Shown here one piece after another: positions 7,379-23,591 of a stretch of DNA of 64,000 bases. Position numbers and translations under genes: made by a program. The DNA comes from Radiobacillus kanasensis. GTDB lineage: Bacteria; Bacillota; Bacilli; Bacillales; Amphibacillaceae. The notes below the pieces were generated by a model, which worked only from the letters and a program-made list of their open reading frames with translations, was not told the DNA's origin and did not search any database. The stretch covers positions 1,618,001 to 1,682,000 of the forward strand of contig NZ_CP088020.1 of assembly GCF_021049245.1 (NCBI RefSeq), written 5' to 3'. Position 1 is the stretch's first letter. Each line of letters opens with the position of its first letter.

Positions 7379-10141
7379 ATGGATTATAAACAAACACTGC
7401 TAATGCCTCAAACGGATTTTCCAATGCGAGGTAACTTGCCGAATAAAGAGCCTAAAATGCAAGAAGAATGGGATCAAGTGAACATGTACGAAAAGGTACA
7501 AAAACGCACAGAAGGACGCCCACTATTTGTTTTACACGATGGACCTCCTTATGCGAATGGTGACCTTCACATGGGCCATGCGATGAATAAAGTCTTAAAG
7601 GATTTTATCGTCCGTTATAAATCGATGGCTGGATTCCATGCTCCATACGTGCCTGGATGGGATACACACGGTTTACCGATTGAATCGGCTTTAGCGAAGA
7701 AAAAAGTAGACCGTAAGAAGATGACCGTTGCGGAATTCCGTCAAAAATGTGCCGAATACGCGTTAGATCAAGTGGACCGTCAACGTACGCAATTCAAGCA
7801 ACTTGGGGTCCGAGGTGATTGGGAGAATCCTTACATTACGCTTACAAAAGATTATGAAGCTGCTCAAATCAAAGTATTTGGGGAAATGGCTCGTAAAGGG
7901 TATATCTATAAAGGTTTAAAGCCTGTTTATTGGTCTCCATCCTCTGAATCCGCACTTGCGGAAGCGGAAATTGAATATCAAGATAAGCGATCTGCTTCGA
8001 TTTACGTCGCGTTCCCTGTTAAAGAAGGAAAGGACTTGTTGCAAGGAGATGAGAAATTCATCATCTGGACGACGACTCCTTGGACGATTCCAGCTAACTT
8101 AGCCATTAGTTTACATCCTGACTTAGAATATGCAGTTGTAAAAGTAAACGAAGACAAGTTTATCGTAGCCCATGACATGCTTGAAGAAGTTACGACAAAA
8201 CTAGAATGGGAAAACACGGAAGTCGTCCAAACGTTCAAAGGACAACAAGCTGAAAATCTCGTTGCGAAACATCCTTTCTATGATCGCGATTCACTCATTA
8301 TCTTAGGGGATCACGTAACAACAGAAAGTGGTACAGGGCTTGTTCATACGGCACCTGGCCACGGGGAAGATGACTTCCTAGTTGGGAAGAGATATGGATT
8401 AGAAGTGCTTTGTCCGGTAGATGAAAAAGGGACCTTTACTGCGGAGGCACCTGGATTTGAAGGGATGTTCTACGATGCTGCTAACAAAGAGATCACGCAG
8501 AAGCTAGAAGAAGTAGGAGCATTACTAAAGTTAGAATTTATCACACACTCCTATCCACATGACTGGAGAACAAAAAAGCCAACGATCTTCAGAGCAACCA
8601 ACCAGTGGTTTGCTTCTATTAAAGATTTCCGAAATGACATATTAGAAGAGATCAAACGAGTACAATGGTACCCAAGCTGGGGAGAAACAAGACTATTTAA
8701 CATGGTTCGTGACCGTGAGGATTGGTGTATTTCCCGTCAACGTACGTGGGGTGTTCCAATTCCGGTATTCTATGCAGAAGATCGCACGCCAATCATTACA
8801 GAAGAAACGATTAATCACGTTTCCAACTTGTTCGCTGAACATGGCTCTAACATTTGGTTTGAGTGGGATGCGAAAGATCTTTTACCAGAAGGATATACGT
8901 CTGAACATAGTCCAAATGGTCAGTTCACCAAAGAAACTGACATCATGGACGTATGGTTCGACTCTGGATCCTCTCACCAAGGTGTTTTAGAAAATCGCCC
9001 AGAATTACAAAGACCAGCAGACGTTTATTTAGAAGGATCGGATCAATATCGTGGCTGGTTCAATTCCTCTTTATCAACTGCGGTTGCCGTAACTGGGAAA
9101 GCGCCATATAAAACAATCATTAGTCATGGTTTTACTTTAGATGGTCAAGGACGTAAGATGAGTAAATCTATCGGTAATACCGTTGTACCTGCTAAGATCA
9201 TGAAGCAATATGGTGCCGATATCCTCCGTTTATGGGTTGCATCTGTAGATTATCAAGCAGATGTCCGTATTTCGGACGATATTATCAAGCAAACTTCGGA
9301 AGGGTATCGTAAAATCCGTAATACATTCCGTTTCATGCTAGGGAACTTACATGATTTTAATCCTGCTGAACACCGTGTGGCGGAAAAGGATTTACAAGAA
9401 GTAGATAAGTATATGCTTGTACAGCTTCAAGAATTAATCAAAAAAGTTCGTCATGCCTATGATCATTACGAGTTTTCTACGATTTATTCGAACATCCATA
9501 ACTTCTGTTCGATTGATCTCAGCTCCTTCTATTTAGATTTCGCTAAAGATATCATCTATATTGAAGCAGAGAATAGTCCAAGAAGAAGAAGTATTCAAAC
9601 GGTTTATTATGATATCGTAACAGCACTAGTGAAGCTTTTATCTCCAATTCTGACTCATACAACAGAAGAGGTATGGGGCTACATTCCAGGCGTTGAAGAA
9701 GAAAGTGTCCAACTTACCGATATGCCAGAAGCAGTCGAGGTAGAAGGACAAGAGGCGCTTAAAGCAAAATGGGATCACTTCATGGAAGTACGTGACGATG
9801 TCTTAAAAGCGCTGGAAGAAGCTCGAACTGCTAAAACGATCGGAAAATCACTAGAAGCTAAAATTACGATTGCACCGAAAGATGATAAGACAAAACAATT
9901 GCTCCAAGATGTTGCGGATATCCATCAATTGTTTATTGTTTCTGAAGCGGTTGTCGTTGAAGAAGGCAAAGGTGGAAAAGAATATGAGCATGTCTCCGTT
10001 CTTGTAGAAAAGCATGAAGGGGAACGTTGTGAGCGTTGCTGGGTTGCGGCTGATACTGTAGGCTCTCATGCGAATCATCCAGAGCTATGTGATCGCTGTG
10101 CAACGATTGTAGAAGAGCATTACGCACATGTAACAGAATAA
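7379..10141 (+). CDS. ileS: Isoleucyl-tRNA synthetase
   Basis: Class I aminoacyl-tRNA synthetase charging tRNA-Ile in the cytoplasm; 920 residues, normal for the bacterial type. The ATP-binding HIGH-type motif is H-M-G-H at 64-67 and K-M-S-K-S at 593-597. Between them is the editing domain (W-T-T-T-P-W-T-I-P and the [12 protein letters not shown] loop). A C-terminal zinc finger shows C-E-R-C-W and C-D-R-C pairs. GGAGG sits 8 bases before the ATG. Expression is set by the upstream Ile T-box. The stop codon is almost directly followed by a repeat element whose hairpin serves as terminator. Confidence 0.99.
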   Translation: MDYKQTLLMPQTDFPMRGNLPNKEPKMQEEWDQVNMYEKVQKRTEGRPLFVLHDGPPYANGDLHMGHAMNKVLKDFIVRYKSMAGFHAPYVPGWDTHGLPIESALAKKKVDRKKMTVAEFRQKCAEYALDQVDRQRTQFKQLGVRGDWENPYITLTKDYEAAQIKVFGEMARKGYIYKGLKPVYWSPSSESALAEAEIEYQDKRSASIYVAFPVKEGKDLLQGDEKFIIWTTTPWTIPANLAISLHPDLEYAVVKVNEDKFIVAHDMLEEVTTKLEWENTEVVQTFKGQQAENLVAKHPFYDRDSLIILGDHVTTESGTGLVHTAPGHGEDDFLVGKRYGLEVLCPVDEKGTFTAEAPGFEGMFYDAANKEITQKLEEVGALLKLEFITHSYPHDWRTKKPTIFRATNQWFASIKDFRNDILEEIKRVQWYPSWGETRLFNMVRDREDWCISRQRTWGVPIPVFYAEDRTPIITEETINHVSNLFAEHGSNIWFEWDAKDLLPEGYTSEHSPNGQFTKETDIMDVWFDSGSSHQGVLENRPELQRPADVYLEGSDQYRGWFNSSLSTAVAVTGKAPYKTIISHGFTLDGQGRKMSKSIGNTVVPAKIMKQYGADILRLWVASVDYQADVRISDDIIKQTSEGYRKIRNTFRFMLGNLHDFNPAEHRVAEKDLQEVDKYMLVQLQELIKKVRHAYDHYEFSTIYSNIHNFCSIDLSSFYLDFAKDIIYIEAENSPRRRSIQTVYYDIVTALVKLLSPILTHTTEEVWGYIPGVEEESVQLTDMPEAVEVEGQEALKAKWDHFMEVRDDVLKALEEARTAKTIGKSLEAKITIAPKDDKTKQLLQDVADIHQLFIVSEAVVVEEGKGGKEYEHVSVLVEKHEGERCERCWVAADTVGSHANHPELCDRCATIVEEHYAHVTE

Positions 10142-10181
10142 GCTTAAAATAGGCAGGAATAAATGTGTGTTAATCCTAATA

Positions 10182-10237
10182 AAATCCGAACTGCTTCGAA
10201 ATTCTATCATTAGAATTCAAGCAGCTCGGATTTTTCT
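10182..10237 (+). terminator. Terminator hairpin after ileS, supplied by the outer repeat
   Basis: AAAATCCGAACTGCTT pairs with AAGCAGCTCGGATTTT (small mismatches) and is followed by T-rich sequence; A-rich on the other side, so it can act in both directions. A related hairpin is present in the second outer repeat at 23498-23556, so it belongs to the repeat rather than to ileS. Confidence 0.8.
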
Positions 10238-10270
10238 TTTAGAGTGCTTTTGTAATTTTGTTGCAGATAA

Positions 10271-10733
10271 GATATAAAATGCGACGTAACGATCTTTGGA
10301 TAATTACTAAAAAGTCAAGTTTAGCCTAAATGCCACGCTCCGGCAGAATACTTCGCTTTCCGCGGGCACGGCCTCAGCTTCCTCGGAAGAACACCACTTC
10401 CTGCGGGATCTTCGGCTCGCGCTGTTCCCGCTGGAGTCTACGTATTCTGCCTACGCTTGTAGATATTTTCTAATATAGTGGGTTATTAGCACCTATAAAA
10501 TAAGTAGACCAAGAAACACCTCTGACTTGAAAAGAACTCCGTACTAAGCTTCGGAAAAATGCGAGACTCCTGTGGGAAAGGAACAGTTGAAGACCCCACA
10601 GTGAGCGTTCTTTGCGAGCGAGGAGGCTGAGGCGTTCCCCACGGAAAGCGAGTATTTTTCCGCAGCGCCGCATTAGCAGTCAACTTGATAAAGTATATAC
10701 GAGTCCTTATTTCGTTACGTCGGAGTATATATA
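10271..10733 (+). mobile_element. MITE-like non-coding element, copy A
   Basis: 463 bp. The left end GATATAAAATGCGACGTAAC and the right end (reverse complement TATATATACTCCGACGTAAC) agree at 18 of 22 positions over the full repeat. Inside are two GC-rich modules: 10342-10451, bounded by GGCAGAATAC/GTATTCTGCC, and 10552-10662, bounded by CGGAAAAAT/ATTTTTCCG. The modules resemble each other in opposite orientation (both contain CGCTTTCCG, CCTCAGC and TCCTCG). No transposase and no credible gene. About eight differences from copy B by eye. No clear target duplication was found. Confidence 0.85.
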
Positions 10734-10925
10734 AACTTTGAATGACGATCCAACCATTGAAAATTAACTTTTAAGCTTTTTATCATGTAATCGTTCGCCT
10801 CCATAGAGAAAGTTATAGTTTGTTCCAGCTTGTTTATTTGCTAACATACACATACAAGGTAATTTTTCTATTAAGAAAAATCTATGGTAAAATCAGATAG
10901 AGTTACATGAAGAGAGAAATGGGGA

Positions 10926-11396
10926 ATGAAGTTGATTTACTATTTACTAGCATTATTTATCATTGGCATCGATCAATTAACAAAATGGCGAATTGTTCAA
11001 ACGATGGATATCGGAGAATCCATTCCGGTCATAGAGCCATTTCTCTACATAACGTCACACCGTAATACAGGTGCTGCTTGGGGCATTCTAGAAGGGAAGA
11101 TGGGCTTCTTTTACGTCGTAACGGTTATCGTGATTGCTGTAGTTGTGTATTACATGCAAAAGTACGGGAAAGAAAGCAAGCTGGCAGGCATTTCCTTAGG
11201 ACTTATATTGGGTGGAGCAATCGGGAACTTTATAGATAGACTGTTCCGTAAAGAAGTAGTAGATTTTGTAGATGTATATATCGGAAGCTATGACTTTCCT
11301 ATTTTTAATGTAGCCGATTCTGCATTAGTAGTAGGGGTTATTGCTTTATTAATAGTTACCTTCATCGATGAACGACAGAAAGGAAGAACAAAATAA
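10926..11396 (+). CDS. lspA: Lipoprotein signal peptidase (signal peptidase II)
   Basis: Membrane aspartic peptidase that removes signal peptides from prolipoproteins after lipid attachment. The 156-residue protein has four transmembrane helices (about 3-20, 60-78, 86-104, 133-150). The catalytic pair is Asp104 (G-N-F-I-D-R) and Asp131 (F-N-V-A-D-S). The conserved N-x-G-A-A-W loop is at 47-52. The ATG overlaps with the downstream gene arrangement: its TAA shares a base with the next ATG. The yteA-like gene ylyA, which precedes lspA in B. subtilis, is missing and the repeat complex occupies that interval. Confidence 0.97.
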   Translation: MKLIYYLLALFIIGIDQLTKWRIVQTMDIGESIPVIEPFLYITSHRNTGAAWGILEGKMGFFYVVTVIVIAVVVYYMQKYGKESKLAGISLGLILGGAIGNFIDRLFRKEVVDFVDVYIGSYDFPIFNVADSALVVGVIALLIVTFIDERQKGRTK

Positions 11397-12310
11397 TGCC
11401 AGAAAATCACCGTCATATGGTAGACCCAGATGAACAAGGGGATAGAATTGATAAAGTTTTAGCGAAATGGAATGAGGACGCCTCCAGGTCTCAAGTCCAA
11501 ACATGGATTAAAGATGGATTAGTAGCTGTAAATGGAGAAAAAGTAAAAAACAACTACAAATGTCAGCAAGGGGACGAAATTACGTGGGAAATTCCAGAGG
11601 CTGAACCATTAGAGCTCGAGGCGGAGAATATTCCATTAGAAATCATTTATGAAGATAGCGATGTTCTCGTCGTCAATAAGCCGAAGGGAATGGTCGTACA
11701 TCCGGCAGCTGGACATGGAACCGGTACACTCGTAAATGCTCTTCTATATCACTGTCAAGACCTATCAGGGATCAATGGAGTCATTCGACCAGGAATTGTT
11801 CACCGTATTGATAAAGATACGAGTGGCTTATTAATGGTTGCAAAAAACGATAAAGCTCATGTTTCACTAGTCGATCAGTTAAAAGCAAAGACAGTTAAAC
11901 GCTCTTACCAGGCAATTGTGCACGGGGAGATTGGCCATGATTTTGGGACAATAGATGCTCCGCTTGGTAGAGACCCTGGAGATCGCCAAAAAATGGCAGT
12001 CGTCGATGATGGAAGACATGCGGTTACGCACTTTGAAGTGATTAAACGTTTTAAAAACTTTACTCATATTAAATGTGTTCTAGAAACTGGTCGTACCCAC
12101 CAAATTCGTGTCCATATGAAATATATAGGTCATCCACTAGCTGGTGATCCTAAATATGGACCGAGAAAAACGTTAGACATGGATGGTCAAGCTCTCCATG
12201 CGGAAGTGTTAGGCTTTGAACACCCGTCTACGAAGAAATGGGTGGAATTCCAGGTGGATCCGCCGGAAGATTTCGATGAACAATTAGATTTATTAGAAAA
12301 GATGAGTTGA
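11396..12310 (+). CDS. ylyB: RluD-type 23S rRNA pseudouridine synthase
   Basis: Converts uridines to pseudouridine in RNA, probably in helix 69 of 23S rRNA by analogy to RluD. The 304-residue protein has an N-terminal S4 domain (about 14-75, D-R-I-D-K-V-L-A-K-W) and a catalytic RsuA/RluA domain. Catalytic Asp139 is in H-R-I-D-K-D-T-S-G. The later R-T-H-Q-I-R-V-H-M motif is intact. It overlaps lspA by one base (TAATG) and is co-transcribed. Its stop codon overlaps the -35 box of the pyr promoter. Confidence 0.95.
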   Translation: MPENHRHMVDPDEQGDRIDKVLAKWNEDASRSQVQTWIKDGLVAVNGEKVKNNYKCQQGDEITWEIPEAEPLELEAENIPLEIIYEDSDVLVVNKPKGMVVHPAAGHGTGTLVNALLYHCQDLSGINGVIRPGIVHRIDKDTSGLLMVAKNDKAHVSLVDQLKAKTVKRSYQAIVHGEIGHDFGTIDAPLGRDPGDRQKMAVVDDGRHAVTHFEVIKRFKNFTHIKCVLETGRTHQIRVHMKYIGHPLAGDPKYGPRKTLDMDGQALHAEVLGFEHPSTKKWVEFQVDPPEDFDEQLDLLEKMS

Positions 12311-12335
12311 CAGAACGTCCAATGTTTGGAATAAT
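12307..12335 (+). promoter_or_regulatory. Sigma-A promoter of the pyr operon
   Basis: Perfect TTGACA (12307-12312), 17-base spacer, AATAAT (12330-12335). The -35 overlaps the TGA of ylyB. It precedes the first PyrR attenuator. Confidence 0.88.
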
Positions 12336-12351
12336 TAAGAGAGAACAAATG

Positions 12352-12452
12352 AGATCCTTTAAAGACAGTCCCGTGAGGCTGAGAAGGTGTACGTGAGAAT
12401 GGCATAACTATGTCTTCAAAACCTTTTCCCTGCGGTGGAAAGGTTTTTTTAA
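12352..12452 (+). promoter_or_regulatory. PyrR-dependent attenuator upstream of pyrR
   Basis: AGTCCCGTGAGGCT (12367-12380) followed by GAGAAGG matches the PyrR-binding loop of Bacillus pyr leaders. The terminator AACCTTTTCC/GGAAAGGTT plus seven T lies at about 12418-12450. With UMP, PyrR stabilises the binding loop so the terminator forms; otherwise an antiterminator can form. Confidence 0.92.
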
Positions 12453-12480
12453 TGGATATCTCGAAAGCTTCCATTGATAA

Positions 12481-13035
<555 letters not shown>

Positions 13036-13045
13036 TTAAAGAAGT

Positions 13046-13146
13046 ACCTTTAAATGAGTCCAGAGAGGCTTGTAAGGTTGTAATGGAGACGTGCATATTT
13101 CCTGCAGGTTTGCCTCTTTGCGACTTTACGCGAAGAGGCTTTTTTA
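13046..13146 (+). promoter_or_regulatory. PyrR-dependent attenuator upstream of pyrB
   Basis: AGTCCAGAGAGGCT (13057-13070), then TTGTAAGG, is a near-consensus PyrR-binding loop. The terminator GCCTCTTTGCG (13112-13122) and CGCGAAGAGGC (13129-13139) plus T run ends at 13145. Only two attenuators are present, not the three of B. subtilis, in keeping with the missing permease gene. Confidence 0.93.
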
Positions 13147-13162
13147 ATGCCTAAGATTTTGA

Positions 13163-15339
<2,177 letters not shown>

Positions 15340-15365
<26 letters not shown>

Positions 15366-16455
15366 GGATGGAACGATATTTATAGGAGAAGCATTTGGAA
15401 GTGATAAAGAGGCAATTGGGGAAATTGTGTTTAATACAGGGATGACCGGATATCAAGAGATCCTATCTGATCCATCCTACTGTGCGCAAATCGTTACACT
15501 TACTTATCCGTTAATTGGAAACTATGGCATTAATCGTGATGATTTTGAGACCGTCACACCTTCCGTTTTCGGACTTATCGTTAAAGAAGCCTGTGATATT
15601 GCTTCAAATTTTCGTGGCGAAGAAAATATAGATGCTTTCTTAAAAGCAAATGATATTCCAGCTATTTCTGGTATTGATACAAGGAAGCTAACGAAGATCA
15701 TTCGTAAGCACGGTACGATGCGTGGAATATTTACGGATATTGATCGGACTTGGGAGGAAGTAAAGGAGCTTTTTGATACAACCCCCGTTGTCCGCAATCA
15801 AGTAGAAACAGTATCTACGGTTAAGCCATATGTTGTGCCGGGTAGAAGCTATCGAGTTGTGCTTGTGGATTTCGGAATGAAGCACGGTATTTTAAGAGAA
15901 TTAACTAAAAGAAATTGTCATGTTACGGTTGTGCCACATCACTATACGGCGGAGCAAATAGAACGATTAAAGCCAGATGGAGTGGTTCTGTCTAACGGTC
16001 CTGGAGATCCTAAAGATGTCCCTGAAGCAATTGAAATGATTCAATCTATTATGAATCGCATCCCGATTTTCGGAATATGTTTAGGCCATCAGCTGTTAGC
16101 ATTGGCAGGTGGAGCAAATACAACGAAATTAAAATTCGGTCACCGTGGATCCAATCACCCAGTCAAAGATTTACTGTTGAACAAAACGTTTATGACATCG
16201 CAAAACCACGGCTACGCCGTTACGAAAGAATCCCTAGAACAGACAGACCTTATGCTTACACAAATCGCGTTAAACGATGAAACAGTCGAAGGAATTCAAC
16301 ACAAAACCTATCCTTCGTTTTCGGTACAATATCATCCAGAAAGCTCACCGGGCCCAGATGATACGAATTATTTGTTTGATCAATTCCTAGACCTTATCGA
16401 ATCGAATAAGCAGCAAGTGAAGGAGGAAAAAGAATGCCAAAGCGTAATGATATAA
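15340..16455 (+). CDS. carA: Carbamoyl-phosphate synthase small subunit (pyrimidine-type)
   Basis: Glutaminase subunit (PyrAA in Bacillus naming) supplying ammonia to CarB for carbamoyl phosphate. The 371-residue protein has an N-terminal CPSase domain ([13 protein letters not shown]) and a C-terminal class I amidotransferase with Cys247 (G-I-C-L-G-H-Q), His332 and Glu334 (Y-H-P-E-S). The ATG at 15340 is taken because GAGGAGG lies 8 bases upstream and the N-terminus fits the family; the longer open frame from 15286 is not supported. It overlaps pyrC by 26 and carB by 22 bases. Location in the pyr operon indicates the pyrimidine isozyme. Confidence 0.97.
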
Positions 16456-19400
16456 ACAAAATTCTCGTAATAGGGTCTGGACCTATTGTCATCGGGCAAG
16501 CAGCGGAATTTGATTATTCCGGTACGCAAGCTTGTCAAGCTTTAAAAGAAGAAGGCTTTAAGGTAATTCTAGCAAATTCAAATCCAGCTACAATCATGAC
16601 GGACGACACAATTGCAGATACTGTTTACATGGAACCTCTAACCGTAGATTTTCTAACAAAGATTATTCGTAAGGAACAACCAGACGCTATTCTCCCAACA
16701 TTGGGTGGCCAAACTGGATTAAACATGGCGGTGCAATTGGAAGAGACAGGTATTCTAGCAGAATATGAGATTGAATTATTAGGTACTTCCCTAGATGCTA
16801 TTCAACAAGCGGAGGACCGCGAAAAATTCCGTACGTTAATGAGAGAGCTTAACGAACCGGTTCCAGATAGTCAGATCGTAACAACGGTAGAAGGGGCTTT
16901 AGAATTTGCTGAAGAAATCGGCTTCCCACTTATCGTTCGACCTGCTTATACTCTTGGAGGAACGGGTGGAGGCATGTGCTACGACGTTCAAGAGTTAAGA
17001 GACATTACGAGAAATGGATTAGCCTTGTCGCCTGTGAATCAATGCTTAATTGAGAAAAACATTGCTGGCTTTAAAGAGGTTGAATACGAAGTTATGCGTG
17101 ATAAAAATGATCAAGCCATCGTTGTTTGTAACATGGAAAACATAGACCCTGTCGGAATTCATACAGGAGATTCGATGGTTGTTGCACCATCGCAAACATT
17201 AAGTGATCGTGAGTATCAAATGCTACGAAATGCTTCTCTGAAAATTATTCGTGCCTTGAAAATTGAAGGGGGATGCAACGTACAGCTTGCATTAGACGCG
17301 AATAGCTTCCAGTACTATATCATTGAAGTAAATCCACGGGTCAGTCGTTCCTCTGCGCTCGCTTCAAAAGCGACGGGTTATCCGATTGCGAAAATGGCAG
17401 CCAAAATAGCAGTAGGACTAACGTTGGATGAAATCATCAACCCCATCACAGGAAAAACATATGCATGTTTTGAGCCTGCCTTAGATTATGTGGTAACAAA
17501 GCTACCGCGTTTCCCCTTTGATAAATTTACAACGGGAAATCGTACACTTGGCACACAAATGAAAGCAACAGGAGAAATTATGTCTATTGGACGTAATTTC
17601 GAAGAATCGTTTCTAAAAGGAGTTCGTTCGTTAGATATTGGTGCCGAAGATCTTTTCTTACCTTATTTATCAAGCGTACCAAATGAAGAACTAGAAGACC
17701 GTATGAAAAAACCAGATGATGAACGACTATTTATTTTAGCAGAAGCGTTACGAAGAGATTTTTCCGTTGAAGACATCTTTCAATTAACCAAAATTGATCG
17801 GTTCTTCCTCCACAAGTTAAATAAAATTGTTCGTTTTGAGGAAGAGATGCAGGCCAATCATGGGGATGTACGCTTGTTAAGAGAAGCAAAACGAATGGGC
17901 TTTTCCGATACGCAAGTGGCAAGACTCTGGGAAACAAATTTAGATGATGTGTATCAGGTAAGAATTGATCACAGCATCGTGCCAGTTTATAAAATGGTAG
18001 ATACATGTGCAGCGGAATTCGAATCGGAAACACCTTATTTCTATAGTAGTTATGAAGAGGAAAGTGAATCCCTTTCCTCTGACCGCAAAAAAGTATTAGT
18101 AATTGGTTCTGGTCCCATTCGAATCGGGCAAGGAATCGAGTTTGATTATGCAACGGTTCATTCTGTGTTGGCATTAAAGGAAGCAGGCTATGAAGCAATC
18201 ATCATGAATAGCAATCCGGAAACGGTTTCTACGGACTTTAGTGTCTCCGATAAGCTATATTTCGAGCCACTTACATTGGAAGATGTCATGCATGTTATTA
18301 ACTTAGAAAAACCAGAAGGGGTTATTGTACAGTTCGGTGGACAGACCGCAATCAATTTAGCGGAAGGATTAGAGCGAAGAGGAGTCAAGATTCTAGGTAC
18401 ATCCTTGGAGGCCATTGATACAGCAGAAGACCGAGACAAGTTTGAAAGATTACTAGACGAATTAGCCATACCACAGCCGAAAGGAAAAAGTGTTCGTCAA
18501 TTGGAGCAAGCCCTTCAAGCTGCGGAAGAAATCGGCTATCCGGTGCTTGTTCGTCCTTCTTATGTCATTGGTGGTAGCCAAATGGAGATTATTTATAGCG
18601 AAGAAGAACTACACGCTTATTTGAAAAAATCGAACAAAATAAAACACTCCCATCCTGTGTTGATTGATAAGTATTTAACGGGAATTGAAGTAGAAGTTGA
18701 TGCGGTCAGTGATGGAGAGGTCACGATTATTCCTGGGATTATGGAGCATATCGAACGAGCTGGTGTGCACTCTGGGGATTCGATTGCGGTATATCCAACA
18801 CAAAGAATCTCATCTGTAGCGAAGCAAAAGCTTGTAGATGCAACGTTAAGCATAGCGAAACGTCTTCAAGTCAAAGGACTAATTAACATACAATTCGTCG
18901 TAAAAAGTGATGACGTCTTTGTCTTGGAAGTAAATCCAAGAGCAAGTCGGACTATCCCGTTTTTAAGTAAAATTACTGGTGTAACGATGGCAAACTTGGC
19001 GACACGCTGCATTATTGGCGAGTCTTTAGGCAGTATGGGATATGAAGATGGATTACTTCCAGAAAAAGAACATGTTTCGGTTAAGGTTCCTGTCTTTTCT
19101 TTCGAAAAACTCCGTAGTGTTGATGCGGTTTTAGGGCCTGAGATGAAATCTACAGGGGAAGCAATTGGACATGATATGACGCTAGAAAAAGCATTGTACA
19201 AAGGATTATTAGCTTCTGGTCTATCGATTCCACATGGAGGCTCCGTCCTTCTAACGGTGGCAGATAAAGATAAAGGAGAAATACTAAGCATTGCTGAGCG
19301 ATTCTATCAACTCGGATTCACCGTTTATGCAACTGAAGGTACCGGAACTTTTGTTAGAGAACACGGTGTGCCTGTCCATATCGTCGACAAGATTGGTTCA

Positions 19401-19633
19401 GACCAGGAGAATGTACTTTCTATTATTGAGAATGGGAACGTTCAATTCGTCATTAACACGATTACATCTGGCCAACAAGCACGTTCTGATGGATTTAGAA
19501 TACGTCGGGAAGCGGTCGAGCATGGTATTGCTTGTTTAACTAGTCTTGACACAGCCGAAGCCATATTGAATGTGATTGATTCAACGACCTTCCAAGCAAG
19601 ACCAGTTGCGGAAAGAAAGGCTGTTGTAACCTC

Positions 19634-19637
<4 letters not shown>
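16434..19637 (+). CDS. carB: Carbamoyl-phosphate synthase large subunit (pyrimidine-type)
   Basis: Makes carbamoyl phosphate from bicarbonate, ammonia and two ATP. The 1067-residue protein is an internal duplication: two ATP-grasp halves each starting with V-I-G-S-G-P-I (about residues 13 and 559) and each with a R-P-(A/S)-Y-x-(L/I)-G-G glycine-rich loop, then an MGS-like allosteric domain at the C-terminus (V-Y-A-T-E-G-T). AGGAGG precedes the ATG at 7 bases, inside the carA end. The stop overlaps pyrK (ATGA). Confidence 0.98.
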
Positions 19638-22004
<2,367 letters not shown>

Positions 22005-22015
<11 letters not shown>

Positions 22016-22634
22016 AGGGAAAGTAGCGAGAGATTTATTTGATATAGGTGCGATCCAAATCCGGCCAAATGATCCATTTACCTGGACTTCTGGTATCCAG
22101 TCTCCGATTTATTGTGATAACCGGATGACCATGTCTTATCCAGAAGTTAGAGACCGGATCGCAGATGCATTTGTAGAAATGATAGAGCAACTAGATGAAA
22201 AACCAGATGTTATTGCGGGTTGTGCGACCGCAGGCATCCCGCATGCTGCATGGGTTGCTCAAAAAATGGGTCTTCCCATGATTTACGTTCGTTCTAGCCC
22301 AAAGAAACATGGAAAGGGCAATCAAATCGAAGGTAGTTTAAAGCCAGGACATAAAGTGCTTGTTATCGAAGATTTAATTTCAACTGGAGGTTCCTCGATA
22401 GATGCAGCATTGGCTGTACAAAATGAAGGAGGATCCATCGTTGGTGTATTCGCTATTTTCACATATGGCCTAGAAAAAGCGAAGCATGCTTTTGCAAGGG
22501 AAAACATGATGATGCAGACGATTACGAACTATGATCAGCTTATGCAGGAATTGGTGAAAGAAGGTCCCTTAAGTAAAGAAGAGAAGGACAAAATGATAGT
22601 ATGGAGAGATGACTTAGGAAAAATCAGCCAATAA
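22005..22634 (+). CDS. pyrE: Orotate phosphoribosyltransferase
   Basis: Adds PRPP to orotate to give OMP. The 209-residue enzyme has the PRPP loop V-L-V-I-E-D-L-I-S-T-G-G-S-S at about 118-131 and the mobile catalytic loop K-K-H-G-K-G-N. The ATG follows GGAG inside the end of pyrF. It is the last gene of the pyr operon; a terminator lies about 100 bases further on. Confidence 0.97.
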
Positions 22635-22725
22635 CCCTACGATGTCTCCAACTTAAGACGTATGACAACAAGAAATGGTCCATGATATAACTATAGTAGT
22701 TAGAAAAAAGCAAAAACTTGCTACA

Positions 22726-22812
22726 AAAAGCGCAGTTGGCATTCCTAAGTAGGGCTAAACATCGACCTCCCTTAAATCGTGTCTCGTACTAAATGCCCTG
22801 CGTTTTTTGTTT
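22726..22812 (+). terminator. Probable terminator of the pyr operon
   Basis: GCGCAG-GGCATT near 22727-22743 can pair with AATGCC-CTGCG near 22791-22804, followed by TTTTTT. The enclosed loop is long (about 50 bases), so the structure is plausible rather than certain. The rest of 22635-22887 shows no gene. Confidence 0.5.
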
Positions 22813-22999
22813 GTTTTCGGGAATTCAGCTCGAATTATGCGCTTTCCCGGGCAATATACTCAGTGTGGGGTCTTTGATCAAAGAAGAGTTAAAAAAAGAA
22901 GCTGGGACAGAACTATAATCTCCCAATCTAAAGACGAACGATTACACGATAAGAAGTGTAGAACGTTACTTTTCAATGGTTGGGTTTTCATTCACAGTT

Positions 23000-23462
23000 G
23001 ATATAAAATGCGATGTAACGATCTTTGGATAATTACTAAAAAGTCAAGTTTAGCCTAAATGCCACGCTTCGGCAGAATACTTCGCTTTCCGCGGGCACGG
23101 CCTCAGCTTCCTCGGAAGAACACTACTTCCAGCGGGATCTTCGGCTCGCGCTGTTCCCGCTGGAGTCTACGTATTCTGCCTACGCTTGTAGGTATTTTCT
23201 AATATAGTGGGTTATTAACACCTATAAAATAAGTAGACCAAGAGACACCTCTGACTTGAAAAGAACTCCGTACTAAGCTGCGGAAAAATGCGAGACTCCT
23301 GTGGGAAAGGAACAGTTGAAGACCCCACAGTGAGCGTTCTTTGCGAGCGAGGAGGCTGAGGCGTTCCCCACGGAAAGCGAGTATTTTTCCGCAGCGCCGC
23401 ATTAGCAGTCAACTTGATAAAGTATATACGAGTCCTTATTTCGTTACGTCGGAGTATATATA
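23000..23462 (+). mobile_element. MITE-like non-coding element, copy B
   Basis: 463 bp, the same length as copy A and about 98% identical by eye. Terminal repeats are at 23000-23021 and 23441-23462. Modules are at 23071-23180 (GGCAGAATAC/GTATTCTGCC) and 23281-23391 (GCGGAAAAAT/ATTTTTCCGC, here fully paired where A has one mismatch). The open frames inside are shadows of the palindromes. Confidence 0.85.
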
Positions 23463-23497
23463 AAATTCGCAACAATATTTAACAAAGCCTCTAAATA

Positions 23498-23556
23498 GAA
23501 AAATCCGAACTGATTCGAACTCTATGAATAAATTTCGAATCATAGTTCGGATTTTA
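23498..23556 (-). terminator. Hairpin serving as terminator of cwlJ
   Basis: AAAATCCGAACTGATTCGAA pairs with TTCGAATCATAGTTCGGATT (partial), with A and T runs on either side. It is the counterpart of the hairpin after ileS and lies just downstream of cwlJ on the minus strand. Confidence 0.65.
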
Positions 23557-23591
23557 TTAGAATTAAAACACTTTTGTCCCAACCTCTTTTT

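Larger units (their letters stand above)
10145..10842 (+). repeat. Outer composite repeat, copy A (about 700 bp)
   Basis: Begins 4 bases after the ileS stop. The left arm (10145-10270) has a diverged end, the terminator hairpin and CTTTTAGAGTGCTTTTGTAA. The right arm (10734-10842) reads, in reverse complement, AAACAAGCTGGAACAAAC...GCGAACGATTACATGATAA...TTTTCAATGGTTGGA. Both arms match the arms of copy B in reverse complement. The 463-bp element A lies between them. Arm boundaries are approximate. Confidence 0.75.

Noticed and set aside
10470..10683. Open frames of 65-67 codons inside element copy A (and equivalents at 23199-23475, 42910-43135, 63120-63393)
   Set aside because: They are read through the palindromic modules, occur in several frames and lack ribosome binding sites. 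Their similarity follows from the DNA repeat, not from protein conservation.
12187..12474. 95-codon minus-strand frame over the end of ylyB and the pyr leader
   Set aside because: Antisense shadow of a real gene and of the PyrR attenuator.
22807..23001. 64-codon frame after pyrE
   Set aside because: It runs through the pyr terminator and the outer repeat end, has no ribosome binding site and no familiar motif.
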